Shown one piece after another: positions 1 to 7,100 of a DNA stretch of 13,472 nucleotides. Within the stretch, counting starts at the first letter, position 1, and every line of letters begins with the position of its first letter. Below the pieces are notes generated by a model that saw only the letters and a list, made by a program, of their open reading frames with translations, did no database searches and was not told the origin of the DNA. Source of the stretch: an uncultured Clostridia bacterium (GTDB lineage: Bacteria; Bacillota_A; Clostridia; TANB77; CAG-508); assembly GCA_944393295.1 (NCBI GenBank), contig CALXZR010000014.1, forward strand, positions 1 through 13,472, written 5' to 3'. A program made the translations under genes and the position numbers.

Positions 1-1
1 A

Positions 2-70
2 ATACCTGCATCAAAAGCTCCAGTATTTAAAGCTGGAAAAGCATTAAAAGAATTAGTAAATAAAAAATAA
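2..70 (+). CDS. hup: HU-family DNA-binding protein, C-terminal fragment (5' end outside window)
   Basis: Only the last 22 codons are present, ending at TAA. The residues read PASKAPVFKAGKALKELVN, the typical HU C-terminus: the PAxxxPxFxAGKxLK signature that follows the DNA-binding beta arm. HU is a small dimeric nucleoid protein that bends DNA without sequence specificity. A hairpin terminator begins about 20 bases after the stop, so the gene is the end of its transcript. The upstream part cannot be judged from this window. The match is short but distinctive. Confidence 0.85.
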   Translation: MPASKAPVFKAGKALKELVNKK

Positions 71-90
71 GAATTATATATTCAAAGAAA

Positions 91-118
91 AGGTATAGTT
101 TAAACTATATCTTTTTTT
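91..118 (+). terminator. Rho-independent terminator of the HU gene
   Basis: AGGTATAG and CTATATCT form an 8-bp stem (one G-T pair) around TTTAAA, followed directly by seven T residues. It lies just after the HU stop and before the next promoter. Confidence 0.75.
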
Positions 119-131
119 ATTTTAAAAGGTA

Positions 132-160
132 TTGCAAATAAAAAAGATTAATAATATAAT
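132..160 (+). promoter_or_regulatory. Sigma-A-type promoter for the 198-1264 operon
   Basis: A -35 box TTGCAA (132-137) and a consensus -10 box TATAAT (155-160) are separated by exactly 17 bases. The TTG at 132 is therefore promoter sequence, although it heads an open frame continuous with the downstream gene. Transcription should start near 167, about 30 bases before the ATG at 198. Confidence 0.7.
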
Positions 161-197
161 CAATATAAATTATTATACAAAAGAAGTGGGTGAAGTG

Positions 198-644
198 ATG
201 GAAAAAGAACAAATAGAGGTAATTTTTTTAGATGATGATAAATTAACAATTTTAGATAGACAATTTGTAGATTATGGAAGGAGTACAAAATATAAAGGAA
301 AATTACCAGAAAAACCAGCAACTTTAGAAGGAAAATATACATTTGTGGGTTGGACTAATGAAGAAAAACTAGATTGTATAACACAAAGATTAATATTAGT
401 AGCAAAATATAATTTAGAAGTAAATTCTGAAATAAAAGATGCCATGTATGAAGCTTCTTTAGAAAATGCAGAAAATTCAAATTTAAATGATACTATTGAA
501 GCTGGAAAAAAAGTTAGTGAACAACAAAAAGCCTTAGAAAAAGATTCTAGAAGTGTAGAAGAAATAGTAAATGATATACTAGAAAACGGACAAACTGAAA
601 TAGGAGAAAATTTAGACAAAGATAAAGATAATTTTGAAAAATAA
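198..644 (+). CDS. Cytosolic protein with a Listeria-Bacteroides (InlB B-repeat-like) domain
   Basis: This is a 148-residue protein. I chose the ATG at 198 because the longer frame from 132 starts inside the promoter, and a GGGTGAAG-type binding site precedes 198. Residues 7-72 fit the Listeria-Bacteroides repeat pattern: VIFLDDD, then VDYG, then a proline-bounded loop (LPEKP), the YTFVGW motif, and a final LVAKY strand. That beta-grasp-like module normally occurs in secreted or wall-anchored proteins, but no signal peptide, membrane helix or sorting signal is visible here. Residues 75-148 are highly charged and probably helical or disordered. It is first in a two-gene operon with the gene at 671. 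Function is unknown; the fold assignment rests on pattern only. Confidence 0.75.
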   Translation: MEKEQIEVIFLDDDKLTILDRQFVDYGRSTKYKGKLPEKPATLEGKYTFVGWTNEEKLDCITQRLILVAKYNLEVNSEIKDAMYEASLENAENSNLNDTIEAGKKVSEQQKALEKDSRSVEEIVNDILENGQTEIGENLDKDKDNFEK

Positions 645-670
645 TACAAATGATAATGGGGGAAAAGCAA

Positions 671-1264
671 ATGAGTGTAGTTATCACATTAGAAGACATA
701 CAAGCATATGCAGAGGTGGATTATATAATTCATCATATGAATGAAAAATATATTGAAAAAGTACCAGAAAAATTATTAGAGTTTTTTTCTCGTATTAAGG
801 ATCCAAATTATGAAGTATATGTAGATCCACGTAAACCACTTCAAAGTCAAGGTTTAAAAAAATATACATTAGAAGTTATTGCAATTTTACATGTTAAATA
901 TTGGTGTGAAAATGAAGAAAGAAAAGCAGAACTTCTAACTAAAATGCAAGAAAATCAAGAAAAATTTGAAGAACAATTAAGAGAACAATTTAGTGTAGAT
1001 AAATTATTTGCAAACCCATCAGCAACAGTTGTAAATTCTTTAGATGATTTAGAAGAAAAAGAAGATTTTTCTAAACCAAAGACTGTAACTAGATATGTTG
1101 TAGAAACTACTGAAACAGTAGAAGAAAGTACAAGTGAAGTTAGCAATGAAAATGTTGAAAGTAATGGAGAAAAAAGTAATTATCCACAAAAAGTAGAAAA
1201 GAAAGGTGGATTTTTTGAAAAAATAAGAAATTTCTTTTTCAAGTCAAAACATAAAAATACATAA
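671..1264 (+). CDS. Conserved-looking hypothetical protein with acidic linker and basic aromatic tail
   Basis: This is a 197-residue protein. The ATG at 671 is preferred over the in-frame ATG at 650 because GGGGGA lies eight bases upstream of it. Residues 1-110 look like a compact helical domain with motifs KVPEKLLEFF, DPNYEVYVDP and LHVKYWCENEE; I do not recognise a named family. Residues 85-108 are rich in Glu, Gln and Lys and may form a coiled coil. Residues 120-175 are acidic, Ser/Thr-rich and probably disordered. The C-terminus (about 176-195) is KKGG followed by FFEKIRNFFFKSK, an amphipathic, basic, aromatic segment that could attach to membrane. It follows the B-repeat gene by 26 bases and is probably co-transcribed. 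Cellular role unknown. Confidence 0.75.
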   Translation: MSVVITLEDIQAYAEVDYIIHHMNEKYIEKVPEKLLEFFSRIKDPNYEVYVDPRKPLQSQGLKKYTLEVIAILHVKYWCENEERKAELLTKMQENQEKFEEQLREQFSVDKLFANPSATVVNSLDDLEEKEDFSKPKTVTRYVVETTETVEESTSEVSNENVESNGEKSNYPQKVEKKGGFFEKIRNFFFKSKHKNT

Positions 1265-1271
1265 AAAGATA

Positions 1272-1306
1272 ACAGCTCTTATGTTAAAGAGCTGTATTTT
1301 ATTTTG
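1272..1306. terminator. Terminator shared by convergent genes
   Basis: ACAGCTCTT (1272-1280) and AAGAGCTGT (1287-1295) form a perfect 9-bp stem around ATGTTA. A T-rich run follows on the plus strand, and a five-A run at 1264-1268 gives a T run on the minus strand. It ends the plus-strand operon, and the minus-strand gene stops beside the hairpin, so it is probably bidirectional. Confidence 0.8.
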
Positions 1307-2108
1307 TTCTTATAAAGTTTATATTTAGATTATCTTCGATTTGTAAAATATTGCCTTGAGATAAAATGCTATCAGTATTATTTGTTAAAGGTACGTTAAT
1401 TGAAACTAATGCTTCATATTCTGTATTATTTTTATCTAATAAATGTAAAGAAAAATTGAATTTTGCATTTATTACAGAAGTATCATTTATAAGATTTTGA
1501 AGAATTGTTCCGTTTTGAGTAAGAGTATTTGTATTTTTAAGAGAAAAGTTACTAGAAACAGTATTTACATATTTTAATGTTATAGGTGTAGAACAGTCAG
1601 CAAAAAATACTGGTGTATTATATTTTATATTATTTTCTTCGTTTTTATCATTTAAAACAGTAAATTCAAGTGATTCTTCAAAAGGAAACTCAGAATGAAT
1701 ATATTCTGTGCCAAATTTTAAAGCATCTTCGTAAAAAATAGATGTAATTCCTATTGTTGGTGTTTGAGCAAATTCTAAATTGTCAATCCAAAGCTTTTTT
1801 ACAAAATTATCATCTGATTTTGGTGATATATATATTGCAAAATCTGTATATTGATATATTTCTAAAAGCCAATTTTCTTGATTGAAACTTGTATTTTTAT
1901 TTTTCCCATAAGCACTACTATAAGCTATTATTTTGGAAATTTTAAAATCGTTACTCTTGTTACTTTCGTAAAAAGATGTATAAGAAGTTTCTGCAGAAAT
2001 AATACTTTTATGTTTTAAATATATATAATTATAAAAAATTAAATATATTCCAATAAATAAAATTATTTCTATAAGAAAGATAAGAATAAAATAGATTTTC
2101 TTTTTCAA
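1299..2108 (-). CDS. Membrane-anchored protein of unknown function
   Basis: This is a 269-residue protein. An in-frame GTG at 2117 touches its AGGA sequence directly, whereas the TTG at 2108-2106 lies six bases after AGGAGTG, so TTG is the likelier start. The N-terminus is MKKKIYF followed by a single hydrophobic helix (about residues 5-28), giving a signal anchor with the rest outside the membrane. The remaining 240 residues are Asn-, Thr- and Ser-rich with beta-type alternation and a single Cys near the middle; no lipobox or wall-sorting motif is visible. I do not recognise a domain. The gene stands alone, convergent with the operon upstream and divergent from the autolysin gene, with which it shares a regulatory region. 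Confidence 0.75.
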   Translation of the reverse strand: MKKKIYFILIFLIEIILFIGIYLIFYNYIYLKHKSIISAETSYTSFYESNKSNDFKISKIIAYSSAYGKNKNTSFNQENWLLEIYQYTDFAIYISPKSDDNFVKKLWIDNLEFAQTPTIGITSIFYEDALKFGTEYIHSEFPFEESLEFTVLNDKNEENNIKYNTPVFFADCSTPITLKYVNTVSSNFSLKNTNTLTQNGTILQNLINDTSVINAKFNFSLHLLDKNNTEYEALVSINVPLTNNTDSILSQGNILQIEDNLNINFIRTK

Positions 2109-2149
2109 TTTAATCACTCCTAAAATTGAGGTATAACTAAAAATTGTTA

Positions 2150-2180
2150 TTTATATAAACTATATAATTATTAACAACAA
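2150..2180 (-). promoter_or_regulatory. Possible promoter of the minus-strand membrane protein gene
   Basis: On the minus strand, TTGTTG (2180-2175) precedes TATATA (2157-2152) by 17 bases; TTGTTA (2177-2172) with TATAAA (2155-2150) at 16 is an alternative reading. Such matches are common by chance in AT-rich DNA, but the position, 40-70 bases before the TTG start, suits a promoter. Confidence 0.4.
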
Positions 2181-2192
2181 TATTATATAGTT
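2158..2192. repeat. 11-bp inverted repeat over the minus-strand promoter
   Basis: AACTATATAAT (2158-2168) and ATTATATAGTT (2182-2192) are perfect inverted copies with 13 bases between them. The proposed -35 box of the minus-strand gene lies in the spacer, so it could be an operator. The right arm runs into a T-rich tract on the plus strand, but no plus-strand gene lies upstream that would need a terminator. The AT-only composition weakens the case. Confidence 0.5.
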
Positions 2193-2286
2193 TTTTATTA
2201 TTGTAGTAAAGTATTTTTTGCTTCATGCTTTTAAAACGATAATTACAAAGATTTTATGGTATAAATTATATTTTTTATTTATATTC

Positions 2287-2328
2287 CAAACTTATACAAA
2301 TATTTTACAAAATATTTGTATAAGTTTG
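2287..2328. repeat. 20-bp perfect inverted repeat upstream of the autolysin promoter
   Basis: The arm at 2287-2306 (beginning CAAACTTATAC) is matched exactly in inverse by 2309-2328 (ending GTATAAGTTTG), with only two bases between. It lies 33 bases upstream of the autolysin -35 box. No T-run follows it and no gene on either strand would end there, so it reads more as an operator, cruciform or mobile-element relic than as a terminator. Confidence 0.8.
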
Positions 2329-2360
2329 ATTTAAAAAGTTTTAAATGGCAAATTTTGAAA

Positions 2361-2389
2361 TTGACAAAAAATTTTATTAATATTAAAAT
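2361..2389 (+). promoter_or_regulatory. Promoter of the autolysin gene
   Basis: The consensus -35 box TTGACA (2361-2366) and TAAAAT (2384-2389) are 17 bases apart. The start point would fall near 2396, which places the GGAGG at 2396-2400 at the very 5' end of the transcript. Confidence 0.65.
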
Positions 2390-2407
2390 ATTTTTGGAGG
2401 ATTACAT

Positions 2408-3622
2408 ATGAAGAAAATATTAGAAAAAGGAAAAAAGATTAATTTAATTATCATATTTTTTGTTTCATTTTTAATATTTATAACAATATTCTTTTCAGAG
2501 AAAATTTCAGCTTCTTCAGATAAAAGTGTTAGTACAAGCAGTAATGACTTTGAACTTAACAAAAATGTAAATCCAATACAAATAGAAGAAATTTTAAAGC
2601 AGAATACTTTAACAAATGTTACAGAAGAAATTAGTGTAGAAGAAATAGATTTAGAATATAATACAGAATATAAAAATAATAGTTCTCTTCCAAAAGGTAC
2701 AATGCAAGTTATTCAAGAAGGAAAAGATGGGAAACAAAAGGTTGTAGCAATAAAAAAATATGAAGATGGAACTTTAATTTCAGAAGAAATTGTTGCAGAT
2801 AATGTAATAAAAGCTTCAATAAATAAAATTGTAGAAATAGGTACAGGTAGTGGTAATGGAGAGTACAAAGCAAAAGTTGGAGATGTTTGCTATGTTACAC
2901 CAACTACTTTGTCTGTTAGACTTGAACCAAGTAATGATTCAGAAAAGGTTTGTACACTTAATAAGGATGCAGAAGTAACAATTTTGCAGGTTTTAGATGA
3001 TTGGTATTATATATCTTCGAAAGAGAGAAAAGGTTACATAGACAAAAATTGTGTTACAAACAAAAATCCAAATGCAGTAGAAAGTATTGCTTCAGAAAAT
3101 GAAATCTCAAAAGAAGAGTTAATAAAAAATTTAAATTTTGATATGGAATTAAACAAACCAAGTAATCTTTCTTTAGAGCAATTTAAAAAGATTTTAGAAA
3201 ATGATTCAAATGATAAAAATAATGTATTTACAGAAAATGCAGAGTATTTCTATTATGCTGAAAAACAATATAAAATAAATGGAGTATTTCTTGCAGCAGT
3301 TGCTATTCACGAAAGTGGCTGGGGAACATCAACAATTTCTAAAAATAAAAAGAATTTATTTGGATATGGCGCAGTTGACAGCAATCCATATGGTGGAGCA
3401 TATAGTTTTAGTTCATACAATGAAGGTATTGATTTAGTAGCTCGTGTATTTGTCAAATATTACCTAAATCCAAGTGGAACAGAAATATATGATGGAAATG
3501 TTGCAAACGGAAAGTATTATAGTGGAAATACTCTACAAGCAGTAAACAAAAGATATGCTTCAGATAAAAATTGGGCAAATTCAGTATATAAATGGATGAA
3601 ATATCTATACAATAACCTATAG
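2408..3622 (+). CDS. Secreted peptidoglycan hydrolase: G5, SH3 and glucosaminidase domains
   Basis: This 404-residue enzyme should cleave the glycan strands of peptidoglycan outside the cell, as an endo-beta-N-acetylglucosaminidase of the GH73/LytD type. In order: a basic N-terminus and hydrophobic signal segment (11-29) with likely cleavage after ISA (33-35); a G5 domain (about 72-146, with KGTMQVIQEGKDGK and closing VEIGTG), a module often linked to wall glycan binding; a bacterial SH3 domain (about 157-217, with LSVRLEPS and DDWYYI); and the glucosaminidase domain (about 255-404). The catalytic Glu is probably E302 in IHESGWGTS; NLFGYGA and YNEGID are further family motifs. GGAGG lies seven bases before the ATG. 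It is transcribed alone from 2361; I see no clear terminator after it. The missing wall anchor suggests attachment through SH3 or G5, or release. Confidence 0.92.
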   Translation: MKKILEKGKKINLIIIFFVSFLIFITIFFSEKISASSDKSVSTSSNDFELNKNVNPIQIEEILKQNTLTNVTEEISVEEIDLEYNTEYKNNSSLPKGTMQVIQEGKDGKQKVVAIKKYEDGTLISEEIVADNVIKASINKIVEIGTGSGNGEYKAKVGDVCYVTPTTLSVRLEPSNDSEKVCTLNKDAEVTILQVLDDWYYISSKERKGYIDKNCVTNKNPNAVESIASENEISKEELIKNLNFDMELNKPSNLSLEQFKKILENDSNDKNNVFTENAEYFYYAEKQYKINGVFLAAVAIHESGWGTSTISKNKKNLFGYGAVDSNPYGGAYSFSSYNEGIDLVARVFVKYYLNPSGTEIYDGNVANGKYYSGNTLQAVNKRYASDKNWANSVYKWMKYLYNNL

Positions 3623-3660
3623 AAAAATATAAAAATATTAATAAAATTGGAAATTTAAGG

Positions 3661-3689
3661 TTGATATTTTTATAATAATATTGTATGAT
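3661..3689 (+). promoter_or_regulatory. Promoter of the VirB2-like/TadZ-like operon
   Basis: TTGATA (3661-3666) and TATGAT (3684-3689) are separated by 17 bases. It lies 52 bases upstream of the first gene start and is the only good promoter seen before the run of five closely packed genes. Confidence 0.65.
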
Positions 3690-3740
3690 ATTGTAAGTAG
3701 AAATATTTAGGGAAATAGCCTAAAGGAGGTTAAAATAGAT

Positions 3741-4151
3741 ATGCTAAAAAAAGTTGGATTTGTCGCAATAATTGTTCTAATTATTTTGGGTTCAGTATCA
3801 AGTTTTGCTGTTACACAATCTGGAGAAGATGTATTAAAATCAGAACAGACTACTGAACTAGTTGAAATGAAAGAGTCAACAAAGGCAACTATGAATGAAT
3901 ATATTGAAAAATATGGATCAACACCTTATGGTATAGCAGCATATATATTAGCAGCAGTTAGAGTTTATAGTATACCATTTTGCTTTGTAGGAATAGCAAT
4001 TGGTTCTATTTATCAATATGTAATTGGAATAAGAAAATTAGACGTAAGAGATAAAGGCTTTGCATTAATAATAACTTTTGTAACAATATTATTAATATGC
4101 CAAGTTTTACCATTAATTTTTGCTATAGTAGTAAATGGTTGGAGGGGTTAA
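3741..4151 (+). CDS. Small membrane protein resembling VirB2/TrbC pilin-like subunits
   Basis: This is a 136-residue protein with AAAGGAGGT 10 bases before its ATG. Residues 1-23 look like a signal peptide (LKK, a hydrophobic core, likely cleavage after SFA). A charged stretch (24-58) follows, then a hydrophobic segment (about 64-96) and a second helix (about 106-131), joined by a short basic loop, GIRKLDVRDKG. A signal peptide plus two helices with a charged hairpin loop is the usual layout of VirB2/TrbC conjugation pilins and related Firmicutes proteins. The resemblance is by layout, not by a diagnostic motif, so a generic two-helix membrane protein is possible. The stop is three bases before the next ATG, so it is tightly coupled to the TadZ-like gene, which makes an assembly or secretion role plausible. 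Confidence 0.7.
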   Translation: MLKKVGFVAIIVLIILGSVSSFAVTQSGEDVLKSEQTTELVEMKESTKATMNEYIEKYGSTPYGIAAYILAAVRVYSIPFCFVGIAIGSIYQYVIGIRKLDVRDKGFALIITFVTILLICQVLPLIFAIVVNGWRG

Positions 4152-4154
4152 CGA

Positions 4155-7100
4155 ATGAAAGTTTTATTTGCAGTAAGTAGTGAAGAAATTTCTGAAAAAA
4201 TAATTAAAAGATATCAGAAAGAATATAAGGAAATTTTATCTTATAAAAATGTTTATTACTTCAACGCAATATTAAAAGAGATACAAAAAGATAAAACTTA
4301 TGATAGAATTGTTATAAGTGAAGATTTAGAGCCTTTTGCAAATAACAATTATGATACAATAGATAAATTTATTTTTGATCGATTAGATAGTATTAGCGAT
4401 GAAGCTCATGATAATCAAGGTAAAGAAACAGCAATAATATTAATTTGTACTGAAAGACGTACAAAAGGTAGTTCTATTTTATTAAAACTATTTGGAATAG
4501 GTATTTATAATGCTCTTTTAGGTAATGACAGGAGTATGGAGCAAGTTTGTAAATTAATAAATAGACCAAGAGGAAAAAAAGAAGCAAAACAATACTATCA
4601 AATAGATACAGAGGATGTTAATTATAAAGCAGAAAATGAAAATGAAGTTAGTGAATTAGAGATTCAAAATATATTAACACACTTCAAAAAATTAGGAAGA
4701 AATACAGATAGATATGCAGATAGTTTTAATAATATAGCATCACAGTATACAGAAGAACAATTAAAAATTATTATTAATTGTTTACCTATAAATGTAAAAG
4801 CTGTTTTAGAAGAGAAATCTCCTAGATATCAAGAAATTATGTCTGTTACTGGAACATCAAGAGTTGGTGAAAATGCTTCTTCAGGTCAAAAATTAAAAAA
4901 TGCTGGTTTAAAGATTGATATTATTAAAAATAATGAAAAACAGCAAATGAATGGACCAATAGTAATACCATCTACTATACGTACTAGTAAAGTTAGCAAA
5001 TCACCTAATATTCAAAAACCAGTTGCTAAAGAACCTGTTAGCAATGTAAATACACAAAGACCAGCAGGAGAACAAGCTCAAAACAGAAGAATTATACAAG
5101 CACATAGAGGAACAGAAGCTCAAAATCAACAAGATCAAAATGTAGGTAATGTGCAAACTGCACAAGCTCAAGTACTACCTAGAGTAGTAAGACCAGTAAG
5201 CACTGTAGCTACTCAAGCTACAACAAAAGCAGAAACTGTTACTAATGTACAAAGACCAAGAGTTGTGCAAGAACAGGCTCAAAATGTAAATAGAGTTGTA
5301 GCACAAGAGAGTGTTCAACCAGTAGAAAATGTGCCTGGAAATATATTAAATGGAGTAGAAGATAATCAAGAACCTATAAAGAAAGGTAGAGGTAGACCAA
5401 GAAAAATTCTTGCTCCAGAAGAAGATAAACCAAAAGGAAAAAGAGGCAGACCAAAAAAGGTTGAAGCTCAAGAAGAACAAGATGTTTTACCAGGAGTAGA
5501 TGATGATTTAAATAATTTATTGCCAGGAATGGAAGATTTAGACGATATACTTCCTGGAGTAGAAGAAACAAATGATGTAGTATTACCAAAAACTAATAGT
5601 ACTACTAATCAAAAACAAGAAAGTGAAGATGATTTATCTAGCCTATTACCAGGCTTAGAAGATGATGATATCAATAATTTACTACCTGGTTTAGACGAAG
5701 ATGAAAATAGTGATGTATTACCTGGATTAAATGAACAAGAAAATACTAACAATTCATTACCAGATTTAGATGAAGAAGATGATGGATTATTGCCAGGAAT
5801 AGATGCAATATCAGAAGATGATACTGAGCAAGAAGAATTTTTACCTGGTATGGAAGAAGATAAAGATGCTATGGCTGCAAACGTTAATAGACAAAATCAA
5901 GTAAGAAATGCAACATTTAAACAACCAGCAAGTGCAAAAATAGAGCCTATAGCTAATGAAAATGATATATCAAGTTTATTACCAGAGATGAATTTTGAAG
6001 ATGAAGTTGCTGGGGATGAATCAGATTATACAGAAGAGGTATCTTTACCAGGACTAGATGAATTAGATGATTTAGAGCCAGAAGAAGAAAATGATTCAGA
6101 AAATCTAGATTCTCTATTACCAGGAATAGAACCAGCAGAGGAGGACGTAAATCAAAATAATGCAGATGATATTGTAGATTATAATGAATATGAGGATTCT
6201 GCAAATGATGATTTGCTTCCAGGAATGGATGAAGATGAAACCTTATTACCAGGAATGGGATTTGAAGATGACGATTCAAATGATATAATTTCAAATGAAC
6301 AAACAGTAGCTCAAACCCCACCTGCTCAAAAAGTAAAACCTGCACATTCTTATACAGTAAAAAGTGGAGGATTACGTAATAGAAATATATTACCAAATAA
6401 GAAGAAAGTAGAGCCAACATATAATGCAAATACAACAGATACAACTGATGCATTAGATTATACTGATAATTATCAAGATTATAATAATTATTCAAATACA
6501 GAAGATTTAAGTAATAATGATTATAATATGTATAATGACAATTCATATCAAAATAATTACAATATGAATTCTAATCAAGCAGAAAGTTTAAAACCTAAAG
6601 TTGATTATTCAATGTCTAATTTAAATAGTTTATTAACTCAAGATAAGAAAATTGTTACTTTTATTGGAACAACTAAAAATGGTACATCATTCTTAGTAAA
6701 TAACTTAGCATCAATTTTCTCTTCACTTGGAATAAATACAGCTATATTAGATATGACAAAAAATAGAAATTCATATTATATTTATACAAAGAATGAAGAA
6801 GAATTAAGAAAAATAGCATATAATTCTATTGAAAAATTAGAAAATGGATATGCAGAAGGTATAAGAGTAGACAAGAATTTAACTGTATATACAGCTTTGC
6901 CAAATGATGGAAAAATTTATTCTAATGCTGAACCAATTTTATCAACATTGGTACAAAACCATTCAGTTGTATTAATAGATTGTGATTTTGATACAGATCC
7001 ATCATATTTTGCAAGTTGTCAAGAAATATATTTAGTACAATCTTTAGATATTTTAACAATACAACCACTTACAGCTTTTTTAAGAGATTTGAAAACTAAA

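Noticed and set aside
132..197. Longer start (TTG at 132) for the B-repeat gene.
   Set aside because: TTGCAA at 132 is the -35 box of a consensus promoter, and the ATG at 198 has a ribosome binding site.
2182..2205. Reading the 2158-2192 inverted repeat plus the T-rich tract as a plus-strand terminator.
   Set aside because: No plus-strand gene lies between 1264 and this point, and the 1272-1306 terminator already ends the upstream operon.
5487..6254. LPG repeats as sortase signals (LPXTG).
   Set aside because: The motif is LPG followed by a hydrophobic and an acidic residue, is internal, and the protein has no signal peptide or C-terminal membrane helix.
5953..6546. A 197-codon open frame on the minus strand inside the TadZ-like gene.
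   Set aside because: It is the shadow of the repetitive Asp/Asn/Glu-rich coding strand, is made of improbable Leu/His/Tyr runs, and lacks a binding site.
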